From the NCBI RefSeq assembly GCF_030813435.1, contig NZ_JAUSUG010000010.1, forward strand, positions 123,414 through 187,413: a stretch of DNA of 64,000 nt, given 5' to 3'. The position numbers and the translations under genes were made by a program. Below the pieces are notes generated by a model. It saw only the letters and a list, made by a program, of their open reading frames with translations, was not told the DNA's origin and did not search any database. Source of the DNA: Evansella vedderi. GTDB lineage: Bacteria; Bacillota; Bacilli; Bacillales; Salisediminibacteriaceae. Shown piece by piece: positions 39,647-48,062 of this stretch. Each line of letters opens with the position of its first letter. Within the stretch, counting starts at the first letter, position 1.

Positions 39647-40042
39647 TTAACGCTTAGGATGTGCGCTTCCTAATTTTGGTGCATAATCAGGTCCATATTG
39701 CGGGCCATAGTCTGGACCATATTGTGGGCCATAATTAGGTCCATATTGCGGGCCGTATCCCGGGCCGTAGTTTGGTCCGTAATTCGGGCCATAATTAGGT
39801 CCATAACCTGGGCCATAGTAAGGTGGTGGATATGGTGGCGGATAGTGACCTGGACCATAACCAGGACCAAATCCTGGACCTGTGAATGCTGATGCCAATA
39901 ATCCACCTCCTAAACCACCGGCCAAACCGGCCATTAATGGTAAAAAAATGCGCTGATTAGAATGTCCCCCATGGTGATGATGCCCATGATGTGGATCTTG
40001 ATGACTTCTATACCACCCGTGATGATACATTGGTGTATACAC
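39647..40042 (-). CDS. His-rich, Gly-Pro-Tyr repeat protein
   Basis: 131 residues in three parts: a His-rich head (HHGHHHHGGHSN), a short hydrophobic segment (LPLMAGLAGGLGGGLLASAF) and a repetitive tail of GPGYGP, YGPNYGPN and YGPQYGPD units from about residue 55 to 122. GTG start 8 bases after GGAGG. Such Gly/Pro/Tyr-rich low-complexity proteins are typical of spore coat or surface proteins, so a coat role is a guess. The tail is encoded by near-perfect 12-base-type repeats. Confidence 0.65.
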   Translation of the reverse strand: MYTPMYHHGWYRSHQDPHHGHHHHGGHSNQRIFLPLMAGLAGGLGGGLLASAFTGPGFGPGYGPGHYPPPYPPPYYGPGYGPNYGPNYGPNYGPGYGPQYGPNYGPQYGPDYGPQYGPDYAPKLGSAHPKR

Positions 40043-40143
40043 GATGATAACCTCCTTTTTTCCCCTCGAGGGAATGGTATCACCCTGACAAGGTTTTCCC
40101 TAGTATCATATGAGGACATCTATCTCTGTGTTCCTGTCCCAAG

Positions 40144-40476
40144 TCACTCTCCTTGCTCTGTTTGTTGAAAAGCACTCATTAATTCATGGAACATTTCTTC
40201 CACCCTATCCTTAAGAGCTTGTTCTTTATTATTTTTAATTTCGTATTTTTGAAGTTCTTCATAGGTATCCAAAAAGGGGTCAATATCCTTTGAACCGATT
40301 TGGGATATGGCTAAGTAACATAAAAAGGTAATGTTTGGTTTATCCTCCTGATGTAATAAAGGAGAGATTGGTTCTAACAACTGCTTTGCTCGTTGGAAAT
40401 CTTTGTTATGAACAGCCTCATAACCTTCAATCACCCTTTGGGCCATTTTATTTATGGCTTTATTATCCTGCGTCAT
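40144..40476 (-). CDS. Uncharacterised 110-residue protein
   Basis: Soluble, mostly helical, with charged segments (FQRAKQLLEPISPLL, FLDTYEELQKYEIK) that hint at a TPR-like fold. ATG 40476 is 8 bases after AAAGGAG; a longer frame to 40500 lacks a site. It occupies the place where B. subtilis has comZ beside med, but it is longer and does not look like ComZ. Function unknown. Confidence 0.6.
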   Translation of the reverse strand: MTQDNKAINKMAQRVIEGYEAVHNKDFQRAKQLLEPISPLLHQEDKPNITFLCYLAISQIGSKDIDPFLDTYEELQKYEIKNNKEQALKDRVEEMFHELMSAFQQTEQGE

Positions 40477-40500
40477 TTTCAAAACTCCTTTTGTATGCAA

Positions 40501-40667
40501 TCTTCAATCATTCTAAAAGGCTGTTTTCTAAAAGAATGTTGTTTTTCGTTATTTAATGTTCCTTGGGTAAGCTACAGGCGGACGCTTTCCCCTTCCCAAA
40601 GCTTAAAAAAAGCAACAAAGTTTACAAAACAGCTTCTAAAAAATATACTTACATTAGTATAACTGAG
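40501..40667. repeat. Partial dispersed repeat
   Basis: Carries AGGCGGACGCTTTCCCCTTC and CCAAAGCTTAAAAAAAGCAA, fragments of the GC-rich repeat, between med and the 110-residue protein gene. Nothing else seen. Confidence 0.5.
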
Positions 40668-41624
40668 TTAATCCTCTCTTTCATGTGGGAGCTTACCTGT
40701 AGCTATATAGACTTCAATGGACTTTTCGATTCTTTCACGAATATCATCAGGAACCTCACTGCTGAATGTGCCTAAGGAAATAACCCCATCCTCAAAATCA
40801 AAGTACTTGTTACCGGTAGAAAGAGTACCGTTATTTAAAGATTCAGCTACAAATTCATAAAGCTTTTCAACATGCTGTACGGTGCTCGTAAGAACCGTTG
40901 TTTCCCCCAAATCGATTTGATCCCCAACATATCCAATGGCATATAATCCAGACTTTTTTACTTCCTTAATAACAGCAACATGAAACCCATCTCCAGCTGG
41001 ATAGTATATATCTACCCCTAATTCTTCCATTTCAGTAAAAAGATCTATTGCCCTCGTTTCATCAACCCAGTTATGTACATATTCTACGAAGACTTCCACA
41101 TTATCTTTATTATATAATGCTCCATCCTTAAATCCCTGAACTTCAGGCTGGAATTCAAAAGCTGCAATGACTCCTATTTTATTACTACTTGTCATTTCAC
41201 TTGAAAGCATACCCGCAAAATAGCCCATAGCATATCCCTCAAAATGTAAGCTTGTAATATTGTCTCCATCAACCTCGCCATTAAAACTGACAAAATACAT
41301 CTCAGGATACTTGTCCTTTAATTCCATAAAGTAATCTGCATATAAGTGACTATGACCGAAGATTAAATTAACACCATTTCGGCTAAATTCATCTACCGCT
41401 TCAATAATTTGGGTTTCTGTTTTAATATCTTCTTTTACAAAAACTTGTACCCCAAATTTTGACTGTATGTTCAAAATACCTTGATAGGCTTTGGCATTCC
41501 ATCCTTTATCATCAATAGGGGCAGATAATAGAAGACCCGCCTTTTCAAGCTGACCTTCTACAGGTTGAGAGCACCCTACAAGAAAGAGTATTAAAATCAA
41601 GACTAGCTTTCTAAAAAGATTCAT
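40668..41624 (-). CDS. med: BMP-family lipoprotein Med
   Basis: Substrate-binding-protein-like lipoprotein; in B. subtilis Med positively affects comK expression. The signal peptide ends in the lipobox LVGC with Cys18, followed by a BMP/PBP1-type domain (LLLSAPIDDKGWNAKAYQG, FGHSHLYADYF, YVGDQIDLG). 318 residues from ATG 41624; a GTG 12 bases upstream is closer to the GAGGAG site, so the start is uncertain. Position between fabH and yjzC matches med. Confidence 0.85.
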   Translation of the reverse strand: MNLFRKLVLILILFLVGCSQPVEGQLEKAGLLLSAPIDDKGWNAKAYQGILNIQSKFGVQVFVKEDIKTETQIIEAVDEFSRNGVNLIFGHSHLYADYFMELKDKYPEMYFVSFNGEVDGDNITSLHFEGYAMGYFAGMLSSEMTSSNKIGVIAAFEFQPEVQGFKDGALYNKDNVEVFVEYVHNWVDETRAIDLFTEMEELGVDIYYPAGDGFHVAVIKEVKKSGLYAIGYVGDQIDLGETTVLTSTVQHVEKLYEFVAESLNNGTLSTGNKYFDFEDGVISLGTFSSEVPDDIRERIEKSIEVYIATGKLPHERED

Positions 41625-41735
41625 TCGTGATGCCACTCTCCTCTAAAAAACTTTATATTATTCTATGAGATTTGCAACATAGACATGCTTCTTCTTCGTT
41701 AATCATGGCACTTTTTGGTTTTTATGTATTATTAA

Positions 41736-41906
41736 CTAGTAATTATCTCCTTTTTTTAGCCTGTACAGGAATACTTCTCCTAGTACCCCCATTAAAATGG
41801 AAACGATTACAACTGCAGCTTCATTCCAATCCGTTAATGTGCTAAGGGTAATAAACGAAAGGAGGGTGACTATTGCAAACACAACTACTCCATTAAATGC
41901 CTTCAA
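41736..41906 (-). CDS. Small membrane protein (possibly YjzD/DUF2929-like)
   Basis: 56 residues with two hydrophobic segments (VVVFAIVTLLSFITLSTL and AAVVIVSILMGVLGEVF). The TTG at 41906 follows AAAAGGGGTGA; an ATG at 41924 is inside that site. Place and size match yjzD of B. subtilis, but I cannot confirm the family. Confidence 0.5.
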   Translation of the reverse strand: MKAFNGVVVFAIVTLLSFITLSTLTDWNEAAVVIVSILMGVLGEVFLYRLKKGDNY

Positions 41907-42024
41907 TTTGTCACCCCTTTTCATACAATCTCATATTACTTTTCTTGGTATTCTATTATAATGGCAAAAATCTGTATTTATAGCAACAGAAACTTTAACT
42001 TTAAAACTATTATAACCAAATCTT

Positions 42025-42795
42025 CTAATCTTCAGTCTTAAGCATTCGTATATTTTTCTTTTCATTATTTTTGTAAAAAGCAATAATTGGATCAATAAAC
42101 TGATCTATTGTTTTCCCAGGTAAAAAATAGGTAGCAATTAGCGTTTGTTCCTTTTCTTTCCTAGAATTTAGGAATGGCCGGATTTGATTGTCCGGAGAGT
42201 AAGGTGCCTGATAAATAACTTGAAAAACCCTAATAGGCTTAGTAGCAGGGAGGGTATCCATTTCTTGTTTTCTCTTTTGGCAAACCTCTTCAATACTACC
42301 TTCATCTATCCCATAGGCCTCTGTTATTTCTTTGACAAAACGCTTGTAAAAAAAACGATTTTTCTTTTCCTCATCCATGTGAGCTAGCAGATCTAGACAA
42401 GGATTAAATAGAACAAGGGAACGGACGTGAATAAAGGGGTGGTGAATTAAACGGATAGCTAGAAGCGTACCCATACCTTCAGCAAAAAGGTGAATTTTCT
42501 TATTTAGAATCTCGTTTCTAAGGACATAGTTAACAAGCCTTTCCACTAATCGAAAAGCTTGGTCATTCCCCCAGTGGGCAATCCCTAAATCACAATAAAA
42601 TACCGTATATCCTGCATGAAGAAGCCCATCTATAAAATCATTTCTTGATGGATGCTGAAGCCAAAGGCTTGAGCTTTCTTTGACGAAGTGATTTCGATCT
42701 CCCAATATCAAGATTGCATACCCATTTGGTCTTGCTGGAAGATGGATGAGACATTCTTCTCCTTCAATTGTCGTATTACGTTTACTGACTGACAT
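42025..42795 (-). CDS. Alpha/beta-hydrolase-like protein lacking the usual Ser nucleophile
   Basis: 256 residues with an alpha/beta-hydrolase layout: YAILILGDRNHF near the N terminus, a central segment HLFAEGMGTLLAIRLI that corresponds to the nucleophile elbow, and SLVLFNPCLDLL. The expected Gly-x-Ser-x-Gly is Ala-Glu-Gly-Met-Gly, so the catalytic Ser is absent. ATG 42795 behind GGAGAGGG. It lies where B. subtilis has yjaU. Either a non-enzymatic relative or a different fold. Confidence 0.55.
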   Translation of the reverse strand: MSVSKRNTTIEGEECLIHLPARPNGYAILILGDRNHFVKESSSLWLQHPSRNDFIDGLLHAGYTVFYCDLGIAHWGNDQAFRLVERLVNYVLRNEILNKKIHLFAEGMGTLLAIRLIHHPFIHVRSLVLFNPCLDLLAHMDEEKKNRFFYKRFVKEITEAYGIDEGSIEEVCQKRKQEMDTLPATKPIRVFQVIYQAPYSPDNQIRPFLNSRKEKEQTLIATYFLPGKTIDQFIDPIIAFYKNNEKKNIRMLKTED

Positions 42796-42865
42796 GATCA
42801 TCCCTCTCCAGTTTTTTACTTCTCCTACATAATATGCTATTCACATGAAATGGAGGCCGTTCTTA

Positions 42866-42907
42866 AAATAAGAAAACATTTTTCAAGCTTATTCCTTGAA
42901 AAATGTC
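42866..42907 (-). terminator. yjzC terminator
   Basis: ACATTTTTCAAG and CTTGAAAAATGT with a 7-base loop; on the minus strand it ends in TTTCTTATTTT. Confidence 0.8.
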
Positions 42908-42954
42908 TTCCTTATTACATTCTATTCAGTTATGTGTCTTCCCATTATCATTGT

Positions 42955-43134
42955 TTATGGTTTTCTTTTGTAGGTCCATATTCGATTGTGATTGGTGTTA
43001 TCAGGGAAAGTATCTCCGGCTTTTAACTTAATTTGCTTTGGATTATTTACCATGCTCTCTGTTTCCCCGATTTCCACATAAATCCCGTTGTTTGGTGCCT
43101 TATCTCCAGATTTAAATTGTCTCTTTTGGGACAC
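42955..43134 (-). CDS. yjzC: YjzC-family protein
   Basis: 59-residue basic protein reading through QFKSGDKAPNNGIYVEIGET and IKLKAGDTFPDNTNHNRIWTY; the B. subtilis YjzC family has the same length and the same GDKAPNNG and NHNR motifs. GTG start with AAGGGGTGA 6 bases upstream, and its own terminator. Function unknown. It is short enough to be missed by automated calling. Confidence 0.88.
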   Translation of the reverse strand: MSQKRQFKSGDKAPNNGIYVEIGETESMVNNPKQIKLKAGDTFPDNTNHNRIWTYKRKP

Positions 43135-43215
43135 TGCGATTCACCCCTTCTTTTTCATTTTCTGTTTTACATTTCCCTAATCGAAGAGATTTTATCAGCA
43201 CCTACCTTGAAAATA

Positions 43216-43253
43216 GGTGGCACAAAAGATGTCACTTTATCTTTTGTGCCACC
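43216..43253. terminator. Perfect 15-bp palindromic hairpin
   Basis: GGTGGCACAAAAGAT and ATCTTTTGTGCCACC with an 8-base loop, in the space upstream of yjzC. It resembles the GGGTGACTC hairpins in design but not in sequence. Confidence 0.65.
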
Positions 43254-43400
43254 GAAGCAATGAGCGAAGCCGCCGCAATCTTTACAAAGGTAGCTAGGAG
43301 TGGGGGTTTCCTAGCTATCTTTTTTACGACGAGTAACCGCAGGAGCAACCGCGCGGCGAGCGGAGCCATTGCCGACACTTCTCATCATCCATGATGCAAA
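43254..43400. repeat. Dispersed GC-rich repeat fragment
   Basis: AATGAGCGAAGCCGCCGCAA, TTTTACGACGAGTAACCGCA and GGAGCAACCGCGCGGCGAGC repeat the blocks found at 16878 and 28950. No gene. Confidence 0.55.
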
Positions 43401-43419
43401 TTTTTACTTGCATGGAGGT

Positions 43420-44133
43420 CTACCAATAAATAACTAAAAGGAAAAAGAGAACACTGTTTATGATTTCTACAACTCCTATTTGCAGAGGGCGTTTCAAATA
43501 ACTTTTAGGAACATACAATGTTTTAAGTAGACTTAATAAAAATGTCAATGCTGCACCAAATAATTGAAGAACAGCTGTAAATATAACGACCATTATATGA
43601 TAAAAAATGGAAGTACGTTGAAACATTTTATTGTTTTTTTCACGTATCAAAGACTTCACGTGAAAAACACTTCCGGTAAAGAATAGAACATTTAATAAAA
43701 CATATTTATACGCTTCAAAATGAATGGCTGGTTCCGTTAATCGATAAGCTAACAACAATAAAGATGATAGTGCGATAATTGCAATTAAATCATTAATAAA
43801 CCACCGCTCTTTTTTTAACTTTGCAAAAACAAGGTTTATCATAAACAAAGGTAAAATACTTAAACTTATCCAAAGCAATGAAAAATTAGTTAAAAAAAAC
43901 GGTATGATGATGATACTCCCAATGGAAATATATGCAAAAAATGAAGGCCAAACATCTTTGTTTTTCGGATTTCGAATGTATGTCAATAATGGAGCTTGAG
44001 CGAAATAGAGGGCAAAAAGTCCGATAAAAAAAAGTAAATGGGACCATTGAACTCCACTAATGGAAGCTCCTATCCAATAAGGAACGATTAGCATTGCCCA
44101 CGCCCCATGCTCTCTAGGTATATACCATTTCAC
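43420..44133 (-). CDS. YwiC-like membrane protein
   Basis: 237-residue multi-pass membrane protein (about seven helices) starting MKWYIPREHGAWAMLIVPY, the PREHGAWAML motif being characteristic of the YwiC-like family. In B. subtilis ywiC lies in the anaerobic fnr/arfM/nar region. Here an Fnr box is 72 bases upstream, supporting anaerobic induction. ATG with AGAAGGGA. Biochemical role unknown. Confidence 0.82.
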   Translation of the reverse strand: MKWYIPREHGAWAMLIVPYWIGASISGVQWSHLLFFIGLFALYFAQAPLLTYIRNPKNKDVWPSFFAYISIGSIIIIPFFLTNFSLLWISLSILPLFMINLVFAKLKKERWFINDLIAIIALSSLLLLAYRLTEPAIHFEAYKYVLLNVLFFTGSVFHVKSLIREKNNKMFQRTSIFYHIMVVIFTAVLQLFGAALTFLLSLLKTLYVPKSYLKRPLQIGVVEIINSVLFFLLVIYW

Positions 44134-44204
44134 TTAAATCCCTTCTTTCTAACTGTGTAAATGTTGTTTACACCTTTATCTTACTCAAAGGGACTCGATC
44201 ACAA

Positions 44205-44220
44205 TGTGATTCTAATCACT
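44205..44220. promoter_or_regulatory. Fnr-type box upstream of the ywiC-like gene
   Basis: TGTGATTCTAATCACT, one mismatch from TGTGA-N6-TCACA, 72 bases before the ywiC-like start and 235 bases before the divergent gene at 44455. Confidence 0.7.
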
Positions 44221-44349
44221 ATTTAGCCTCTCCAACTGTAAAGTTCAATTTTTATACACTTTTCATTGTGAACTTTTATACAGTGAAACATTTAACTATT
44301 TGTTAACATTTAAATTAAAGATAGGCTATTTTTACAAACTTTAACTCTT

Positions 44350-44425
44350 TTTCAGAAAACTTGGAGGAGTGGAAGGCGGCGACTCCAGCGACAAGTAATC
44401 CCAGGAGCAACCTTTTATAAAAGAG
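44350..44425. repeat. Dispersed GC-rich repeat fragment
   Basis: GAGTGGAAGGCGGCGACTCC followed by AGCGACAAGTAATCCCAGGA, matching the left part of the copy at 16878. It lies just upstream of the gene at 44455. Confidence 0.6.
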
Positions 44426-44454
44426 CCTAATAATATAAATTGAGGTGAATGTAA

Positions 44455-45000
44455 ATGTTAACAACAGAGGTTATATATAAAAAAGACGGAATGCTGAATA
44501 CTCTATTACAGTCTTTTGGATTCCATTTAAACAATGGAGAATATTCATTAGCCCTCCCTACTACAAAAAGAAAATTAAAGCTAATTCCATACCAAGATAA
44601 AAAAACTCTTAAATTAACTTTTCCAGAAAACGTATCTATGAAAGATTGTCAGATCATTTATGAAATCATTTATACACTTTCAGAAGAACTGCAAGGTAAC
44701 GTAAAAGACGAGAATGCTTTACTTGGTTACGATAATGCTGGTCAAAAGGTATTTATTTATCATGGATTCCCTAATTGGAGTGATTATATCAACGAAGCAA
44801 AGCATAAATCACTTGAGGGGCAAATGGTCTCTGTATCTCATGGTGAAGAAATTCTCGGTGAAGGCATGCTTTTAACTTACGATAAAAAGGAAGATACCTC
44901 CAATGGTACTATCTTTATCTCCTGTGACATTTTAACCAAATCGGGAGAACAATCCTTCTTCGGAGAAAATATCGAAGTAACACCAATAACCCAATGGTAA
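44455..45000 (+). CDS. Uncharacterised 181-residue protein
   Basis: Soluble protein with no recognised motif; mixed alpha/beta composition, two short HG-containing turns (YHGFPNWSDY, SVSHGEEILGEG). ATG after GAGGTGAATG gives a good start. It stands alone between two repeat elements (44350-44425 and 45016-45259). Nothing in the sequence reveals its role; the Fnr box at 44205 is rather far. Confidence 0.6.
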   Translation: MLTTEVIYKKDGMLNTLLQSFGFHLNNGEYSLALPTTKRKLKLIPYQDKKTLKLTFPENVSMKDCQIIYEIIYTLSEELQGNVKDENALLGYDNAGQKVFIYHGFPNWSDYINEAKHKSLEGQMVSVSHGEEILGEGMLLTYDKKEDTSNGTIFISCDILTKSGEQSFFGENIEVTPITQW

Positions 45001-45015
45001 GCCTTTTCTCTAAAA

Positions 45016-45259
45016 AAGAGACTGGGACAAAAGTATTTTTACTAATAAGAAATCCGAACAAACTAGATGTAGGTGCAATCTACCCGCTTCGGAAATATAC
45101 TTCGCTTTCCGCGGGCAGCTGGTGAGCCTCCTCGTGCTAACGCACTGTGGGGTCTCACCTCTGCCTCTGCTCCCGCACGAGTCTACGTATATTTCCTACG
45201 CTAAGGTAGTGTATTGTTCGTATTTCCAATTAAACACTTTTGTTATGTCCCAGCCTCTT
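45016..45259. repeat. MITE-like palindromic element, family B
   Basis: Inverted ends AAGAGACTGGGACA and TGTCCCAGCCTCTT, about 244 bp, with inner inverted blocks (ATATACTTCGCTTTCCGCGG... and ...GAGTCTACGTATATTTCC). The interior shares the TTTCCGCGGGCA core with family A, but the ends differ. Downstream end lies just before the second fnr stop codon and may also terminate it. Confidence 0.75.
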
Positions 45260-45270
45260 GGTGTTAAATT

Positions 45271-45981
45271 TTAAATTGTACAAATCTCAACAGGGCAATC
45301 TCCACAATGTAAATAATCCTTAAGGAATTGGATATTATGAAGGAGTATACAGCCTTCTCTCATAGATAAAATCCTTTCCTTCTTAAGATCATTCAGCATT
45401 CTATTGACACTTTCCCTTGTTGTTCCGATGTAGTTAGCAATATCTTGGTTTGTTAATTGGACGTTAATTAAAATTCCATCGTCTTCCAAACTTCCATAAG
45501 AATTACTGAAGCGAATAAGAGTGGAATAGAAAGCTCCTGTTTTACCGCACAAAATTAAATCTCTAAACTTAGCTTGTGTTGATTGTGTGTGCCGTGCAAA
45601 CCATTTCATAAATGCTACGGCTATTTCTCCATTCTCCCGAAACAATGCTTCAAGGGTGTGACGGTCAAAGCGAACAAGGGTTGCATCTTCAATTACTTCG
45701 GCACTTACACTGATGGCCATTTCGTTAAATAACCCCACTTCTCCCACCAATTCGTCCTTTTGCTTTAAGTGAACGGAGAATTCCTTTCCATCGGCTGTCA
45801 TTTTACTTAAACGAACTTTTCCTGAACGGACCAAATATACATGCTCTGGAAAGTCTCCTTCGTAAAAAAGAAATGTTCCATTTCTAACCTTTATCTCTAA
45901 CCCATAGGTAAGTAGCAGCTGCTGGTTTTCATCTGACAATTCATTAAAGAACCTTTTCATTTCCAATTGTTTTTTCTTCAT
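45271..45981 (-). CDS. Fnr-type regulator (copy 2)
   Basis: 236 residues, strongly similar along its length to the Fnr at 32422: EGDFPEHVYLVRSGKVRLSK, HTH TNQDIANYIGTTRESVNRML, and the C-terminal Cys226-x2-Cys229-x4-Cys234 expected to bind a [4Fe-4S] cluster. ATG start. It is next to the nitrate operon and is the most likely direct regulator of the TGTGA-N6-TCACA boxes here. Confidence 0.87.
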   Translation of the reverse strand: MKKKQLEMKRFFNELSDENQQLLLTYGLEIKVRNGTFLFYEGDFPEHVYLVRSGKVRLSKMTADGKEFSVHLKQKDELVGEVGLFNEMAISVSAEVIEDATLVRFDRHTLEALFRENGEIAVAFMKWFARHTQSTQAKFRDLILCGKTGAFYSTLIRFSNSYGSLEDDGILINVQLTNQDIANYIGTTRESVNRMLNDLKKERILSMREGCILLHNIQFLKDYLHCGDCPVEICTI

Positions 45982-46140
45982 AGTGAAAACCTACCTTTTA
46001 AAGAATTCAATATTGTCGTTCCTAACTTCTAACTTAATGTTAACACTATTTACATAGTCACTAACGACCAATGTTTGACCATTTATTGAATAATTTAAGT
46101 CAGATTTATGAAGAAATTATGGGAATGATTTTTAAAAACA
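45982..46140. other. Upstream region of the second fnr
   Basis: AT-rich promoter space; no perfect Fnr box was found in it. Confidence 0.4.
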
Positions 46141-46390
46141 GACTCTGTTAAGTTAGTCTCGGTTTTATCACACTGTTGATTGTAGCGGAAGATACGAACT
46201 GTCTCTTCCTCTACCAGCTTAGCTTTGTAGCTTAACCGTCGAGACAAATCGATGTGTATTCGACGAAGCAACGCTCTTTCCTGAGGGAAAAGCAACGGCT
46301 CAAGACACCGCAGGGACGAGCGTTACTTCAGAGGAAGAGACATGGCCCGAGGAGGCTGAAGCGAAAATCAACATCAAAATTTAACAGAGC
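46141..46390. repeat. MITE-like palindromic element, family A, long copy
   Basis: Ends GACTCTGTTAAGTT and AAATTTAACAGAGC, with GAAAATCAACATCAAAATTT at the right as in the 11258 copy. About 250 bp; the interior has GGGAAAAGCAACGGCTCAAG and GAGGAGGCTGAAGCG. No clear flanking duplication. Confidence 0.75.
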
Positions 46391-46396
46391 TAAATA

Positions 46397-46444
46397 AAAA
46401 GGGTGATCATGCAGGAAGGTGTAATTCTGCGGATCATCCCTTTT
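46397..46444 (-). terminator. Terminator of the nitrate operon
   Basis: AAAAGGGTGATC and GATCATCCCTTTT with an inner GCAG/CTGC pair; T5 follows on the minus strand. It abuts the last gene of the operon. Confidence 0.88.
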
Positions 46445-46447
46445 GGA

Positions 46448-47956
46448 TTAAGCTGATTTCGTTTTTTCATTAACATCTAAATTCTCAGTAGCTTGCTGTT
46501 CCCTATCCACTGAGGAAAGAATATATTCATCACCGTGAGCACCCTTTGGTTCCTCTAAGAAGAATAAGCAATAAAAGAAACTTATGAAGGCTCCACCTGC
46601 TAAAATGAAGAAGAAGGTTTGCGGTGTCACTAATGTGTAGATGGTTAAGTAAACAACAGCTCCTACATTTCCGTAAGCACCAGCCATTCCTGATATCTGC
46701 CCTGTAATACGTTTTTTAATAAGTGGGATGACTGCAAAGGTTGCCCCCTCTGCTCCCTGAATAAACATGGAAGTGAGTACAGTCACTGCGATTGCTAAAA
46801 TGAGAGGCCATTCGGAATTAATAAAGCCCATTCCTACTAAACCAATTCCGATCCCGAACATATAAAGGAGCATAACCGTTTTCCGTCTTGACATCTTGTC
46901 TGACAGCCACCCTCCTAATGGACGTGCAAACAGATTTACAAAGGCAAAAGAGGATGCAATTAAACCTGCTGCTGTTACAGATAGTTCAAATGTGATCAAA
47001 AAGAAAAGTGGCAACATAGAAACAATAGCGAGCTCTGCACCGAAGTTGGCAAAATACGTCGTATTTAAAGCAGCTACGTTTCGGAACTTATATTTATCAT
47101 CCTCAGGGACACCTTTTCGTAAAATCGGTAAGTTCACTCTTAATATTTGAATGATTTGATACACTAAGCTTATGGCTAATACGACAAAAATAATATACAT
47201 GGCTTGCTCTGATAAAAAGTCTAAATTTTGCAGCCGCCAAGTAAGTAATGCTAAAGCCCCAACTAACGGTACCGTCCAAATAATAAGCTGAATCATATCC
47301 CCGTAGGTACTTACTTCCATTGCTGCTACTTTTCTGGGCTTTTGATACGTCTTCCCTTCTGGTGTATCACTGACAGAGAACCAATAAATAAATCCATAAA
47401 TGATACATACTAAACCACTAAAGGCAATGGCATAGCGCCAGCCTTCATCACCACCGAAGGCTGTAATGGCCATCCATGGAAGTACAATGGCTGCGACAGC
47501 AGACCCGAAATTTCCCCAACCAGCGTAGAATCCTTCTGCGAAGCCCACACTTTTTGGTGGAAACCATTCTGAAACCATTCGAATACCAACTACGAAACTG
47601 GCGCCAATGGAGCTTAGTAACAAACGGGAAACGAACAGTTGCATCCACGTATTACCAAAGGCAAACATAAAGGTAGGGATAGCCATTATGACAAGGAGTA
47701 CAGAAAATACTTTTCTTGGACCATATTTATCTAGGACCATCCCAATTATAATTCTTGCAGGTATTGTTAAAGCCACGTTTAAAATAGCCAATGCTGCTAG
47801 ATGATCGGCAGTTAACCAGCCTACTGAATCTATCATTGTTCCAGCTAAAGGAGCCATATTGAACCAAGCAAAAAAGGATACAAAAAAGGCTCCCCAAGTT
47901 AAATGCAGTGTTCTTGTCCTTGGATTTTTAAATTGAAAAAGCTCTTTCACACTCAT
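46448..47956 (-). CDS. narK: NarK-type nitrate/nitrite MFS transporter (copy 2)
   Basis: 502-residue, about 12-helix major facilitator. The two nitrate-signature stretches are visible as FYAGWGNFGSAVAA and ISGMAGAYGNVGAVV (G-x-x-G-N-x-G type), and RPLGGWLSDKMSRRK is the MFS loop. A hydrophilic C-terminal tail of ~45 residues extends beyond the last helix. Last gene of the operon, 106 bases after the first NarK. Nitrate/nitrite antiport or nitrate uptake is expected. Confidence 0.87.
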   Translation of the reverse strand: MSVKELFQFKNPRTRTLHLTWGAFFVSFFAWFNMAPLAGTMIDSVGWLTADHLAALAILNVALTIPARIIIGMVLDKYGPRKVFSVLLVIMAIPTFMFAFGNTWMQLFVSRLLLSSIGASFVVGIRMVSEWFPPKSVGFAEGFYAGWGNFGSAVAAIVLPWMAITAFGGDEGWRYAIAFSGLVCIIYGFIYWFSVSDTPEGKTYQKPRKVAAMEVSTYGDMIQLIIWTVPLVGALALLTWRLQNLDFLSEQAMYIIFVVLAISLVYQIIQILRVNLPILRKGVPEDDKYKFRNVAALNTTYFANFGAELAIVSMLPLFFLITFELSVTAAGLIASSFAFVNLFARPLGGWLSDKMSRRKTVMLLYMFGIGIGLVGMGFINSEWPLILAIAVTVLTSMFIQGAEGATFAVIPLIKKRITGQISGMAGAYGNVGAVVYLTIYTLVTPQTFFFILAGGAFISFFYCLFFLEEPKGAHGDEYILSSVDREQQATENLDVNEKTKSA

Positions 47957-48062
47957 AACACGTTGCTCCTTTGTCCCTTTAGTAGGAGAAGGAGAGCTGG
48001 TTATGGCAGAAAGTCATTTAAACCAGCCCTTCATACTCTTTTTGAATAGACTTTATAAGGCA

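Noticed and set aside
39698..39892. Plus-strand frame opposite the GPGYGP protein
   Set aside because: Shadow of a repetitive coding sequence; the minus-strand frame has the ribosome site and terminator.
40144..40476. comZ, because of its position beside med
   Set aside because: The protein is 110 residues rather than about 63 and shows no resemblance to ComZ that I can recognise.
43033..43263. 76-codon plus-strand frame
   Set aside because: It is the antisense shadow of the YjzC gene plus a hairpin.
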